NCBI RefSeq assembly: GCF_947623445.1
Contig: NC_135246.1
Coordinates: 15,421,856-15,485,855, forward strand
Source of the DNA: Clavelina lepadiformis
Lineage: Eukaryota > Chordata > Ascidiacea > Aplousobranchia > Clavelinidae
DNA length: 64,000 bases
Direction of reading: 5' to 3'
Shown here: in pieces, positions 13,021-23,847 of the stretch
Position numbering within the stretch: position 1 is the first letter of the stretch
How the letters are laid out: every line of letters begins with the position of its first letter
The notes under the pieces: generated by a model
What the model was told of the DNA's origin: nothing
Seen by the model: only the letters and a program-made list of their open reading frames with translations
Databases searched by the model: none
Program-made: the position numbers and the translations under genes

Positions 13021-16000
13021 TCAACAAAGCATATTAAATTGAACCTGAAAAGCAGAATGAGGGTTGCTGATTTCTTCATTAGTTTCCTTAATATTCTTCA
13101 GGGTGTCGATTAACTGAAACAAAACCTCATTCATACCACATGATGAGCAGAAATACATGAAATATAAAAAATAAAACTAAGCAAGGCTTCCGTACCTGCA
13201 AATATGATTTTAACTGGCAGTTCACTTTGTGTAGTGTTTGCCCAAATTTGTTGAAGGTTACTGGAGTTTTGTCACAGTATGGTTGAAAAAAGTTTTCATG
13301 GGTTTGTAGAAAAGTAGTTTGTAGCTGACACAAATCATTGAGAACTACTCTCAATGAGCGGTTGAGCTTATCTGTTTTAGAAGTCTCGTCAGCAGCAAAG
13401 TCTTTATAAGAATACTGCAAAATAAAACAAGCAAGATCAGGAAAATCATGCCTACTTAATTACAAACCTATCATCACCACAAGCATATTGTTTTAATATA
13501 TACCTTAATAACTACCGTAAAACCTCTATTTCACCGCCACCTCTATTTGAACGCCACTTTTAAAGAAGGGTAGAAAAATAGAGCGCCTCCCTCTAATTGA
13601 ACGCCACCTCTAATAGAACACCACTTTTAGCGGCGGAATTGTATTAGCAGGTCTCTACTGATAATTATACAATTGATTATGTTTTCACAATCTAGCAGTT
13701 AAAGCAGCCATTTAAAAGATACCAACCAACATACCGGTAGTAACAATGCAGTATCACGTTACAATAAGCAGCAGTAAAATAGAGCGCCAACCTCTAATTG
13801 AACGTCACCTCTAATAGAACGCCACTTTTAAACAAGAGTTGAAAAATAGAGCGCCATGGCGGTGAAATAGAGGTTTTACGGTATATATATGAAACATCAA
13901 CACAAAAACAAATTTTAAATTAAATCGTCATCATCAAATGATACAAATGATGATACTCAGCCACCCAAACTAGATGTCGGGGCATGAGTCGAGCAGCCAC
14001 TAAGTTGTATAATAGCGAGTATGTCTTTTAAAGTACTGTCATATAAACCTTTAAAGCCATACCATGGCCATTGAATTGGATCATGAGGTACAATATAATT
14101 AATGCATTAGTTGTTGTATTGTTAATTAATGTAGTTGTTTTAGAACTGAATTCCTGAAATCCAAATATGATTGTAAGATTATTTTTAAATCTTTGACTTG
14201 TAATCTGTAACTTTGAAGAAAACATGTGAGCCAATTAGGCAAGCATATGATTTATCAAGTCTTCGAATTTCAAAAACATCTTATTGACTTTCTTAGCAAA
14301 CCATGCGACAAAGGTGGTAAAAGCCTCGGTGACAAGCTATACACAGATGTATGCTACTTTCATTGTGGTCGGCGCATGCCACTTTATTTTTATGTTAAAC
14401 TAAATATGCAGTGGCAAGCAGTTGGTACCTCAAAGCAGTTTAGAAATTGTTGATAGAGAATTGTATTGTTGTTCTGTTAACAACAATCATACTATTTCAC
14501 CTAAATAATCTGTTTACACATTACAATTCAGACAGGGTAAGTTCTTGAAACTCAACAGTATGTACCAAGAAGCTGTACGTAAATCTTAAATTGTTGATAT
14601 AATGTGAGTATGAACATTGTATCAATGGCTAGATTTTTTAGCTCAAAGAGTGTTCTACCGAAATTGAATTAAACGGTTTATTGGAGTTAGAGGCAACTAT
14701 TCTACAATTTGATTTCATAAAAATTATTTATTGTACACGCCACTTTAGAAAATAGTAGCATTTAATGTAAAGCAACAAAAAATCTTGAACTAATTCAGGT
14801 TGATCACAAACAGCTGAAGGTACAGTTGTAGTTCATGTTGACTATATAACTACACAAACAAAAATAAAATTGTGAAGAAAAATATGAATCAACAAAAAAT
14901 TTCTGCAAAAACTTCTTTCTCAAAACTCACCTCTTTTAATAGTTTTGTGATGTTGTCTTTCTGCCTAGATAGTTGACTTTCAAGTTTAGAAATTGTGTTT
15001 ACAACATCTTCAGTAGCAATAACCGATATTGACCTAAAACCAAAGAACTTTCGTAAGATTCAATCAGGCCAGAATACCAATCACTAATCAAAATGTTTCA
15101 CTAAGTGGTGATTAAAACATTATAGAGTTTGTTTTGTGTATACATATATATAGGGTTAAAATATTACTAAACTTAAAAATCGGCACCAAAAACTGAATGG
15201 ATTTTAAAACATATAAGTTATACTTGCTAGTCTTTATAGTCTTCAATGTAACACTAATCTCTCTTTGAACGGAGCAGGACAGAAGTTGCAATGACAAAGA
15301 CAACACAGTGCTAATGTCACATGTTCTTAAGACAGCTTTCGAAAACGTGCAGATTTCATTGTCATGCTCATATAATTGCTCTAACAAGTTAAAAACAAAG
15401 GTAGCCCTTTCGACATTCATAACAAGGAAGTTATCAGCATATGTACAGACATTTCAATCCAAAATAAATGATTAACATAAATAACATCAGCATAGATAAA
15501 ATGTAAACCTTTATTGTGATCAGAAATGTTGGCTGCAACAGATAGCAGATTTCCCCAGAAAGCTATTTGTTTTCGTGCAGTTGCCTTACCCTAAAAATAT
15601 AAATAATGTTACTAGCAGTTTGCTGTTAGGTTTACTTGCTAAATAAACACCTTAAAAATCTATTACATACTTGTATGCTATAGCTGACAAATTTATTAAA
15701 AACGATTTATTCTCTGTGCAACATACAAAGAATTTCTCAATTATGAACTAAGTTTGACTAATTAATTTATATAATAACCTATCAATAATTTCATGTTTTG
15801 TTAAAGCATTACCCTTATTAGATCAAAATCATCTTGTATGCATAAACATAAATCAGAAGCAATTCCTGTAAGAAGTTGAATTTTGCTATCTATTTCATGG
15901 GAGCTCATGAAACCTCCTTGGTTGACATTACACGAGTCTATCATATTTTCTAAGTCAGGATCAATGCTAATAAGAAAAGTATTACCGGAACTTATGTGAT

Positions 16001-16297
16001 ACCACAGTTTTGAAAAATAATACACATATCAGTAAACATGTATACACGCAAAAATATGAATAAACATAAGACACAAATATATAAAATACATATAATAAGC
16101 CCAATAGCTTACCAATTTAAAAAAGTCTAAAGGAAACATTAACTTGCCCCTTGATATATACAGTATACACTTTGTATATCATAAGCTTACCTTGAAAACA
16201 ACCAACATAGTATTCTAGTCCGATGCCGACTTGGAGTAAGAAGAAGCTCAGAAAGATATGATAGCTCAATATCTTGAACGTAAGGGCATTGCAGAGT
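13021..16297 (-). CDS. HAUS7: HAUS augmin-like complex subunit 7 (N-terminal exon missing)
   Basis: Seven minus-strand exons join in phase with GT-AG introns: 16297-16191, 15966-15813, 15590-15509, 15380-15224, 15033-14931, 13414-13196 and 13113-13021 (TGA stop). They give about 304 residues; human HAUS7 has 368. Family matches, from memory, run in order: TLQCPYVQDIELSYLSELLL (the conserved NCPFL start of the family domain), DDFDLIRGKATARKQIAF, a coiled-coil SKLESQLSRQKDNITKLL, and LRVVLNDLCQLQTTFLQTHE. HAUS7 is a subunit of augmin, which recruits gamma-tubulin to spindle microtubules and drives branching nucleation. Each exon's phase fits the next, which strongly supports the model. The first coding exon, upstream of 16297, was not found; it may lie beyond the inverted repeat starting near 16.58 kb. 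A TA-flanked miniature transposon sits in the intron between 13414 and 14931. Confidence 0.75.
13513..13883. mobile_element. TA-flanked miniature inverted-repeat transposon inside a HAUS7 intron
   Basis: The element runs 13515-13881 (367 bp) between TA dinucleotides. The ends are CCGTAAAACCTCTATTTCAC and its inverse, with about 24 matching bases and then partial symmetry. Inside are repeated pieces reading CTCTAATTGAACGCCACCTC and GAACGCCACTTTTAAA on both arms. The TA target and TIRs fit a Tc1/mariner-pogo type non-autonomous element. The element at 53989-54467 also starts with CCGTA next to TA. Confidence 0.85.
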
Positions 16298-16582
16298 CTA
16301 AATATGATGTCAAGTAAAAAAATCTTAAGCATTGTCAAGTTCTGATGTGGAATAGGCTATAATTATCATCCAGAGTGCATTTTTTGTCGAGTTTGGGGAC
16401 TGTTTCCTCATCTAGAATTTCTGCTTTCTAGTCGCATCCGAACAGATTAGTATAAAAATCACAACCAAACAAACAACAGACAGCTACGCAGAAAAAGAAA
16501 TGCTTTCTTCTACAAAATTATTCGCTTGAATTACAAAAGGTAGTAGTCTAGATTGAATTGCTGTGTTTTTTTTAGCAAACAC

Positions 16583-16940
16583 ATCGTAATATTTGTATAT
16601 TTAAGTATGTCTTTCAGTTTATCTGTTTCGATTAGTTCATTATTCATTTTCTTTTTCGACTTCAATGTGAGGGACGAAAAAATTGTACTGACGAAGGTGG
16701 TCGCAAACATATTGGTAGTTATTGACAATAATTTCCACAAATTGGATGTGGGAAAGGGGACAAGGCCTCAAGGGCAAAAACGTACATTACGGACCATTAG
16801 GAGAATGTAAAAAAGTTATTAGCGTCAGCACGGCCACCAAGCCCAAATTTCAAACATACTATCGAAACAAAATTTAACACAAAAACACGCAATTTAAACA
16901 CATTTAATATAAAACAAAAGTTACGCTGATAGTTTGGCAG
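16583..16940. repeat. Left arm of a long diverged inverted repeat
   Basis: This segment matches, in inverted orientation and with many substitutions, the segment at about 19975-20280. Best preserved is the part around GTCAGCACGGCCACC (16824-16838) and GTCGCAAACATATTGG (near 16700). Similarity fades gradually on both sides. See the paired entry at 19975. Confidence 0.6.
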
Positions 16941-19547
16941 GACATAAGCGTTGTGCCACCGTCAAGATGGAACCGACCTGTGTGTTTGGATGGAAGAAGA
17001 AAAACCCCACTAAAATGAACTCTATCAATGGGACCAGAGTTCAGGTGTATGCGATAAGAATCGGTGAGTCGGTTGTAAATAAGTCGGTTGTGAGTGGAAA
17101 TAGAAGATAATCAGATACGTCACTCATGTCCAGTCAGATGGTTTGATCAGTTTGTTTGAATATGCATACATCGACAATGACGTGAGTGCCAGGAAGACAT
17201 GAAAATATCCGATGCCCGATATTATTGTAAATTATTGTATTTTTGTAAATTTGCTCTGTATAATGATCATGTTTTCCGTTTTTTTGGAGCAACAGTTTTT
17301 AGTGTTGTTTGCTATTGGACAAGTTTCCTTTCTTACTCAAGAGTTATTTTCATTGTAAACGGCGATTAAGAGTTTAGCTGAAAAAATGTTACAAGTTACA
17401 ACACATGCTTTGCAACCTTGTAGTAACATAATATTTCGTGCAGACAAAATTCCATAAAGGTACACTATTTCAAATACAAAATAAGACTTTGTCATGCACA
17501 CTAGTTTTTAAAACACTTTGTAATGTTGCGTTGTAGCGGCCGTTGGGTGTTTTGTTTGGTTTGTCACTGGTTGGCACCCTCGCGATGCTCCCAGCACGTG
17601 TCGATTTCGGTACTGCTCGTTCGTTTTACCGCCCCATTCCGTTTTGCACTGCCTGCGCGCAGGACATGAGTTTGAGTAAAGGTTAAACTCAGAACCTCGT
17701 GTTCATTCATTTTAATATATGAGCGAAGGAGACAGTGAACAGAAATAACAGCCTTCTGAGTCAGGAGTCAGCAACGGAACAACGCACCCGCTCTACCTTC
17801 GCCATAGCGTACCTAAGTTTACAAACAGGAAACTTTGTGCTGATCAACTTTTTGTGCAAGAAATGCATTCTCTGCACAAGCCAAACTTTACAGTCTATGT
17901 ACCATACATCAGCAACAGTTCGAGGCCAAGCCAATACATTTTGGTGCAAATTAGCCTACATATCTACAGACACAGTATATACCTACCAGCCTACCTCAAA
18001 CATATTAAGAAAATTTGTGGCTGTTGCTGCATCCATTTTTGTTTTGAGACAAACCACATCGGAACCTAGAAAACTCTTGTCATTTCTTGAAAATGGACTT
18101 TAAAAAATGCTATCAAATAGTATGAATTTGATGTTCATTTGATAATTACTCGTTTATTACATTGTCATTGTAGGTCAGAGACAAATCAATCAGCAATCAC
18201 TTACTGTGCACAATGCACATGCAGGTTTGTTAGGTAGCCTTTAGTATAGCTATAGTCTAACACTAACCTAAGATGCGGCTGGTCAATAGATATAAAATAG
18301 AGGCGGGGTCGTAACCGAAAGAGCGGGCGTTGCACCCTGCTGTTTTCCGATTGCGCCCTGCTATCGCGTGCTGCTTCTTGACCGCCCGGCTGCTGCTGGT
18401 GACGTAACACCAGGCCGCTGTTCGTGACCTAATCAATAGCAGTTTAGATTTTCAACAAAGTGAGCAGCTGAGGTGGATTTTTTTTAAAAAGACCATATTT
18501 AAAGATAAGTTGTGTGGGCGAGGAAAGCGTATGTTATATTTTTCATCTTGATCATCCTTGTTATATACAAACTGTAAGCATTACAGGTAATTGACAGACT
18601 GCTATTGGTAATTGTAACGCTAGGCTGCAGTTCAAGACTTAACGAACAGCAAACTGTGATTGTTCGAGTAACACCCAAGTAACAATGCTTTTGTTTGCTG
18701 TTCTAAAATTAACAGGCTACTGTTGGTGGTGCAATGAACAGCAGGTTGTGTTTGCACCAGTAGAGCTCTGCTGTCAGGACGTGGAACATAAATTAAGTTA
18801 TCCACAGCCACACAACCTATCTTAAGATTACAAGTACAGTGAAATTCCATTAGTTTCATCTCTTGAGGGGTTTTAACTTGACAGTGCAGGAATAAAAGCA
18901 GTGTGACGGTTGGCAACATGTCATCGTCACGATTTCGACAATTTTATTTAATTTCTGTCTAAACGATTTGTTAAAAGAAGTTTGTCATTTAAAATAATCA
19001 ATTTCATTACGCATGTCAGGTAAAAATATAAGATATCTTTAAACTCTAACTTGGTTGATAGAAATCGTAAACATATACATATATTTATACCATAGTATAT
19101 TAAAAGATATGCTTTAGCACACTGTATTTATACTGTATACAATAAAGATCATAGAAATCTAATAGAGTTTATGGAAAGACTTTTGTATGTACGATGTTTA
19201 TGACCTGCTTAGTAACCGTAAAGCTTTAAAAGCACCGCAGGTTCTCTTCGTATTGCACTTTCCTCACCTCCGCCCAAATATTTGTGCCTATCTGCCTATG
19301 CAGATTTAAAACTACGTAATTGAAAAACACGGAAAACTTTTTCTTGCTACTTAATTGTCCGTGAGCATGTGTTTTATTGTGCTGTAACTACAACGGTTAG
19401 CATCCTAACTTTCGCTCCGCACATTTAAATTCGAAAAATAAACCATACCATGCTTTATTACTATGAAAAATTCGATCCAACTTGAACAGACTTGTACATG
19501 GTGGGCTAGTAGACGGTAGTTAAAATACTGTAGGACCAGACTGCAGA
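16941..19547. other. Gene-free stretch between inverted-repeat arms
   Basis: No gene recognised. The longest frame, 17735-18103 (+, 122 codons), has no domain or known motif and overlaps a similar-length frame on the other strand. Around 17520-17760 base composition becomes more GC-rich. Around 18300-18430 and 18580-18760 there are CTGCTGTT and GGTGACGT-like motifs that also occur at 24150-24270, suggesting a further decayed repeat family. Confidence 0.45.
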
Positions 19548-19845
19548 GTTTGGGGAGTTACTCCCGCGGGAGTATACAAAGGCATCCTGTGGTTGTATGG
19601 AAAGAAAGCGTTGCGCACCGGACATGTCCGGCAAGTAAAAAGCTATTTTGTAAGGTAATTAACTCCGAAGTAGGGACATGTGGTGCTCACTTTTTGTTGC
19701 CTGCTGGTGCACACCAGTCTTTCAAAATTACGCTGTCCGATTCACAAAAAACTTACATTCCATACTGGCGTATACCAGGGCCCAGCTACTCAAAATGTGA
19801 CGTCATCTGTTTGAGCACTTGCATATTAGACCTGAGTTTGGTATA
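19548..19845. mobile_element. Foldback-ended repeat, copy 3 (full-length type)
   Basis: It shares with 29164-29462 the order: degenerate left end with GGGAGTATACAAAGGCATCC and TGTGGTTGTA; a body with GGAAAGAAAG, AAAAAGCTA and GGTGCACACCAGTCTTT; then GGCCCAGCTACTCAAAATGT and GAGCACTTGCATATTAGACC. About 300 bp long. No transposase frame. The left end is more diverged than the right. Confidence 0.6.
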
Positions 19846-19974
19846 GGCAATAGGTGCACTAAATATGCTTTTCCAAAGCTTCACTGCCGCACTTAAGGTC
19901 ATGAAGTGCATTATTTTGCACTTAATCACTTGGACAGGATTTCTGTGCACCCATTTTTCGATTGATTGATTTAA

Positions 19975-20280
19975 TTGCCAAACTATGAACTTTACGTTTA
20001 TTTTATATTTATGTGTTTAAATTAAGTTTTTTAAAACTTGGTGGCCGTGCTGACACCAGTAACTTTTTTACATTCTCGTATTATTTCGCAACGCACGTTT
20101 TTCCCCTGAACCTTTGCTAAATTCGTCTGTCAAATTGGTTGAAATTATTGTTATAACTGCCAATATGTTTGCGACTACCTGTGTCAGCACGATTTTTCGT
20201 CCACCACATAGAAGGCAAAAAATATAATGAATTTAAAGATTGAATATGTCATATTTCAAACCATATATATTACTGTGGAA
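19975..20280. repeat. Right arm of a long diverged inverted repeat
   Basis: Inverted counterpart of 16583-16940. Shared stretches include TTGGTGGCCGTGCTGAC, TAACTTTTTTACATTCTC, CCAATATGTTTGCGAC and, further out, GTAATATATATGG. The arms are over 300 bp long and roughly 3.7 kb apart edge to edge. A related piece starting GTGGCCGTGCTAGATG lies near 36926, so at least part of this is a dispersed repeat. Either the two arms are ends of one 3.7-kb element, or they are two insertions in opposite orientation. Confidence 0.6.
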
Positions 20281-20524
20281 TTCCACACCTAAGTGTGCAC
20301 TTCTATTGCGTCTGAGCATTTTTGCGCTTGTCATATTTTGTTGTTTGGCGCACCCAAGATCTTGCTGAAAACAGCCATACTTTGCAGTCCGGCTGTAGGG
20401 GGTAATACACCTTTTCCGAGTTACAGTCAGCCCCTGGCCATCTTGTGTTTGGTGACAAAATATTTTTCGATCACCAATACTTCACAATAGATATTGTGTG
20501 GCAATCGGTACTTGCACAAAAGGC

Positions 20525-20625
20525 TAACTCGGTAACCAGGGCTTGAGCGATGAGGAATCATCGCTGGGTGTTGAAGTCATGCAAAGACTTTCCTCAGTCT
20601 GAGGATTAACATTATCATACCATGT
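20525..20625. repeat. Short dispersed repeat (GATGAGGAATCATCGCTGGG type), copy 1
   Basis: Reads CTCGGTAACCAGGGCTTGAG, then GATGAGGAATCATCGCTGGG, ACTTTCCTCA and ATCATACCA. Close relatives lie at 58728-58830 and 59463-59540. Function and class are unknown. It contains a small palindrome (GATGA...TCATC). Confidence 0.5.
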
Positions 20626-20744
20626 TTTTACAAAATACATAAGTCAGCTTCTATTTCACCAGCTGCGGGTTACTGAAATTGATAAAACCAACTTTAGTAA
20701 ATGACAAACTAGCTATGCAATTAGTGGTTTCTTACTTTTAAAAG

Positions 20745-21065
20745 TAACTGGCGGCCGGTGAAGCAGACACTTCTAAGGCTATTTTACTAACCACCGGTTA
20801 CCAAAGTGGATATATGCCAATACATTAACCCATAATTAGGCTAGTCTGTGAATTGAAATGTATACTAGTTTTCAACTTAGAACCACATATTATGATTTAA
20901 AAACTGTAAATTAAACTACAAATAATCCTACGAACCGAAACTCTTACCTCTAGTGACTAATTTACATGAAAAATAAATTTGAAAAAAATAACTAAATATT
21001 GGTCTGAGTCGAACCTCAAACCATACGATATCGGACGTTAGTGAAATAGGGTCAATTCGATCATA
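20745..21065 (-). mobile_element. tRNA-headed SINE-like repeat, copy A
   Basis: On the minus strand the head contains GGTTCGACTC, a B-box-like motif. The body contains GTAAGAGTTTCGG, AATTTACAGTTTTTAAA and ATACATTTCAATTCAC, and the tail CTTCACCGGCCGCCAG. The same order is seen at 29690-30265 (minus) and 34957-35400 (plus). This copy lacks one of the two internal body units found in the other copies. Confidence 0.55.
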
Positions 21066-21486
21066 TAACAATGCATATTGGCAGTTCGACTTTGGTATCG
21101 TTTTACGGTAAAATATAGTACAAGCACTCATGTGCAATGGTCGTAATACAGCATTACTCTATTGCAATTTAAACAGCCATTGTATGACTGTAATCATATG
21201 TAACCACTTTAAGAACATGTTAACTACCGCTGGTTAAAAAGCTAGTCAACAGCTTGTACAAGTTCTGATTTAAATTTATACATGTTTTTTGGTTTCTGTT
21301 ATCTGTATTTGGAACTGTAATCACTGAACAGATGTATTTTTAATGCCTTGCCTAAGAGCATTACAGTGGTAGTTCCATTGGGTTTTGAATATAGGAATAT
21401 TTTTGTGAACCAGCATCTTAACCACTCCGCTACTAAGCCCAATAATTTATAGTTACTGTGTAGATGCTCTTGTTTTGATGTGCAAC
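21066..21486. other. Upstream region of CCDC103
   Basis: No separate gene is seen. On the minus strand near 21405-21450 there is another tRNA-like head (TAGCGGAGTGGTTAAGATGC), perhaps a further SINE remnant. A splice-acceptor-like TTACTGTGTAG ends at 21463, 23 bp before the chosen CCDC103 start, and could be a spliced-leader or 5'-intron acceptor. Confidence 0.4.
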
Positions 21487-22149
21487 ATGAATAACTTTAA
21501 TGACGACATTGATTTCAAAATGCTTGAAAAAGAAATTGGCAATGCTGTTGCCCATGATGATAGATACCAACGCGAAAATGACGCCAAGTTTAGAGCAATA
21601 AATCAGAAAGTGAGAAGCTATGATGAATTCAGAGATATTGTTGCAGCATCACACATAAAACCATTGGGAAGACACGATAAGCTTGGAGGAATGAACTACC
21701 AAAAATGGAACCCAGTTTCAAATAACTCAGCTAGCGATACAGGGGCTAAAGCCAAAAACAATCCTTCTACAACTAACCTACAACTCCCGAAAAACAGTCA
21801 AGACTTTTTTAAAACATGGAAGAGAACTTGTACCACTTATAGCGATAAATGGAATTATCTCTTGAGAATTGAAAGGATGTTGTTGCAAAATTGCTTGAAT
21901 CTAGAATGTCCAGTTGGTGAAATTTTAAATGTTATTTACAAATGCTCAGCCATTACAACTCATATGGAAAAAGTCATAGACATTTTGGACATTATGACCA
22001 AATCAAAAAGGTTTTCACTGGAACTTGATTTCTTAAGTGGGGAAGAAAGAAAACAGTTAGAGGAAGTATTTGCCAGTGTTCAATCGAATCTTGAAAACAC
22101 ATCGGAGGAAAGTCTGAAGAACTTGCAACAAGCTTACAGACTGAGATAA
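21487..22149 (+). CDS. CCDC103: CCDC103 / dynein arm assembly factor 19
   Basis: Single-exon frame of 220 residues; human CCDC103 has 242. It acts in assembly and attachment of axonemal dynein arms in motile cilia. The N-terminal helix matches the family closely: IDFKMLEKEI, then RYQRENDAKFRAI, then YDEFRDIVAASHIKPLGRHD (residues about 8-65). After a Ser/Asn-rich linker, residues about 100-215 form the predicted helical RPAP3-C-like domain shared with the human protein. I chose the ATG at 21487 because it has A at -3 and gives an N-terminus matching the human one. An ATG three codons upstream (21478) is possible. An AATAAA signal at 22215-22220 lies 66 bp after the stop. The gene faces UFSP1 tail to tail. 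Confidence 0.93.
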   Translation: MNNFNDDIDFKMLEKEIGNAVAHDDRYQRENDAKFRAINQKVRSYDEFRDIVAASHIKPLGRHDKLGGMNYQKWNPVSNNSASDTGAKAKNNPSTTNLQLPKNSQDFFKTWKRTCTTYSDKWNYLLRIERMLLQNCLNLECPVGEILNVIYKCSAITTHMEKVIDILDIMTKSKRFSLELDFLSGEERKQLEEVFASVQSNLENTSEESLKNLQQAYRLR

Positions 22150-22214
22150 AGTTGAGTATATCTTGTAACAGTGAATTTTTGCTAGTTTAGTTACATCATT
22201 AATGTTCAAGTCGT

Positions 22215-22220
22215 AATAAA
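22215..22220 (+). terminator. Polyadenylation signal of CCDC103
   Basis: AATAAA on the plus strand, 66 bp after the CCDC103 stop codon, the expected distance for a compact gene. Confidence 0.6.
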
Positions 22221-23035
22221 CATTTATATTGATCTTAACATTTTGGTTGGCGTATAACGGTATAAATATTTCCTATGCATGTACCAAGTATGCTGTAGGA
22301 TATGCAAAATATATTGTTGAAGCAATGCAAGGAATGCTTTAATTTTCTCAATTATAAAACTTTAGTAAAGTAAAGGAAGGTATTTTCAAAAGCTCCATAT
22401 CTGTTTAATCAAATTTCTAAAATAATTGCTTTGATATACAGTGCAGCGTCAACAAGTTTCTATTTTTGTTGTCTTATTGAAAAATGTACTGTATTCAACA
22501 CCATTTTCAAAGTTACTGGCCAGATTTCATTAATTAATATTGTACAAAAACGTTTGGGTTAAAAATTTCACTGGACAACTGCAGTAAACTTGGCATAAAC
22601 ATACACTATGCGGTTGTAAAAATGATTGTTTAGCTCTAGCCTGGTGTGCTGTGTTTAATCTATGAAAACATGACCACTGTGATACTATTGTCTATAAATA
22701 TAAGCCTAGTTGCCATCATGGTTGTCCTATAAAGCACCAGCTGCTTTGTATTTTCAACATCATAAATATGTTTAAGTTTCAACAATATTGCGATTAATAT
22801 TTTCTTGAGCAAAAAAGAGTTACGTTAACAATTAAATACAAGTCAAAGCGATACGGCCTTGTCACATAATGTACTGAAATGTGGCCCACAAACATTGGGC
22901 AGTTTGACATGCCCATAGTAGTGTACCAATGATAATAATTATTAGTATTTTTATGTTGCCTAAATTCATTCAGATTAGACAAATCAAAATAGTCCAATAA
23001 CAAAACAACTAAAGTTATTATTACATTATAAATCT
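22221..23035. other. Intergenic stretch between convergent genes
   Basis: AT-rich spacer between the 3' ends of CCDC103 and UFSP1. No repeat or gene recognised. Confidence 0.5.
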
Positions 23036-23041
23036 TTTATT
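23036..23041 (-). terminator. Polyadenylation signal of UFSP1
   Basis: TTTATT on the plus strand reads AATAAA on the minus strand, about 147 bp past the UFSP1 stop codon. Confidence 0.5.
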
Positions 23042-23187
23042 TATGATGTTATCTATCCACATCTTCAAGGTTAATTTGCACTTAATGATTCCCTATGATA
23101 ATGAGACATATATATTCCATAGTATGTTTATTCTATAAACGATGGAAAACATTTTACATTGTGTTTACTTTTATTAGTTTGCAGTTA

Positions 23188-23847
23188 TTATTTTTGCTTG
23201 ACTTGTGGAAGACACAAATTATAAAAAGATGTTCGGCTTAATGAGTGTATACTGTGCCATGCAATCCACTTTTGCTTTTCTAGATTTTCTAATGAAATTT
23301 CGGTAGCACAGCAGTGAGGATCTAAAATAAGAATTTCATAATCTTCTTCATATTCTCCAGCAACACCTAGTATACATTTTGAAGATGCATCAGTATCGCC
23401 TCCCATCATAACCGGACTGCTGTTTTCTGTAAAGTGTTTTTTTAAAATGTTTATTGCGTTAATTACTTCACCAGCTGGAATGTGATGAAGCTTGCAGGAA
23501 GCATCATAAAAATAGTCTATACAAATGCATATCTCGAATGAGCCTATCCATTCCTTTGATCCTATAAATGTTTTTGTTTTATCTTCCATGGCTACAAGGG
23601 CTCTTTGAATATCAAGAATTGATGGTACAGATATTTGGTTGGACTTGCTACTATTTCTGCAATTGTAAAAAATCCAACTGGAAATGGTTTGCAGAGTTCT
23701 ATATCCACAACCCCAGCCTCTGTCATCAATATCATCACAACAGTAATGATAATAAGCATATTTGCCTTTAATATTTACAGACTTGGTCCTTTTGGTTGAT
23801 AATGAAAGGTGAACATCATTCAACAGTCTGTCAGGGATCACCGTCAT
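23188..23847 (-). CDS. UFSP1: Ufm1-specific protease 1 (peptidase family C78)
   Basis: Single-exon frame of 219 residues, almost the length of the catalytically active human UFSP1 (217). The enzyme is a cysteine protease that trims the UFM1 precursor to expose its C-terminal glycine and can remove UFM1 from targets. The family signature DDRGWGCGYRTLQ (residues 41-53) holds the predicted nucleophile Cys47. The second catalytic block ILILDPHC carries Asp176 and His178 in the D-P-H arrangement. PVMMGGDTDASSKCILG (about 145-161) is the other conserved strand. The ATG at 23847 fits the family N-terminus (ND-VHLSLS). All predicted catalytic residues are present, so it should be active. Confidence 0.95.
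   Translation of the reverse strand: MTVIPDRLLNDVHLSLSTKRTKSVNIKGKYAYYHYCCDDIDDRGWGCGYRTLQTISSWIFYNCRNSSKSNQISVPSILDIQRALVAMEDKTKTFIGSKEWIGSFEICICIDYFYDASCKLHHIPAGEVINAINILKKHFTENSSPVMMGGDTDASSKCILGVAGEYEEDYEILILDPHCCATEISLENLEKQKWIAWHSIHSLSRTSFYNLCLPQVKQK

Noticed and set aside
17735-18103. A 122-codon open frame on the plus strand
   Set aside because: No domain, no splice signals, overlapped by an equally long frame on the other strand and sits inside repeat-rich DNA.
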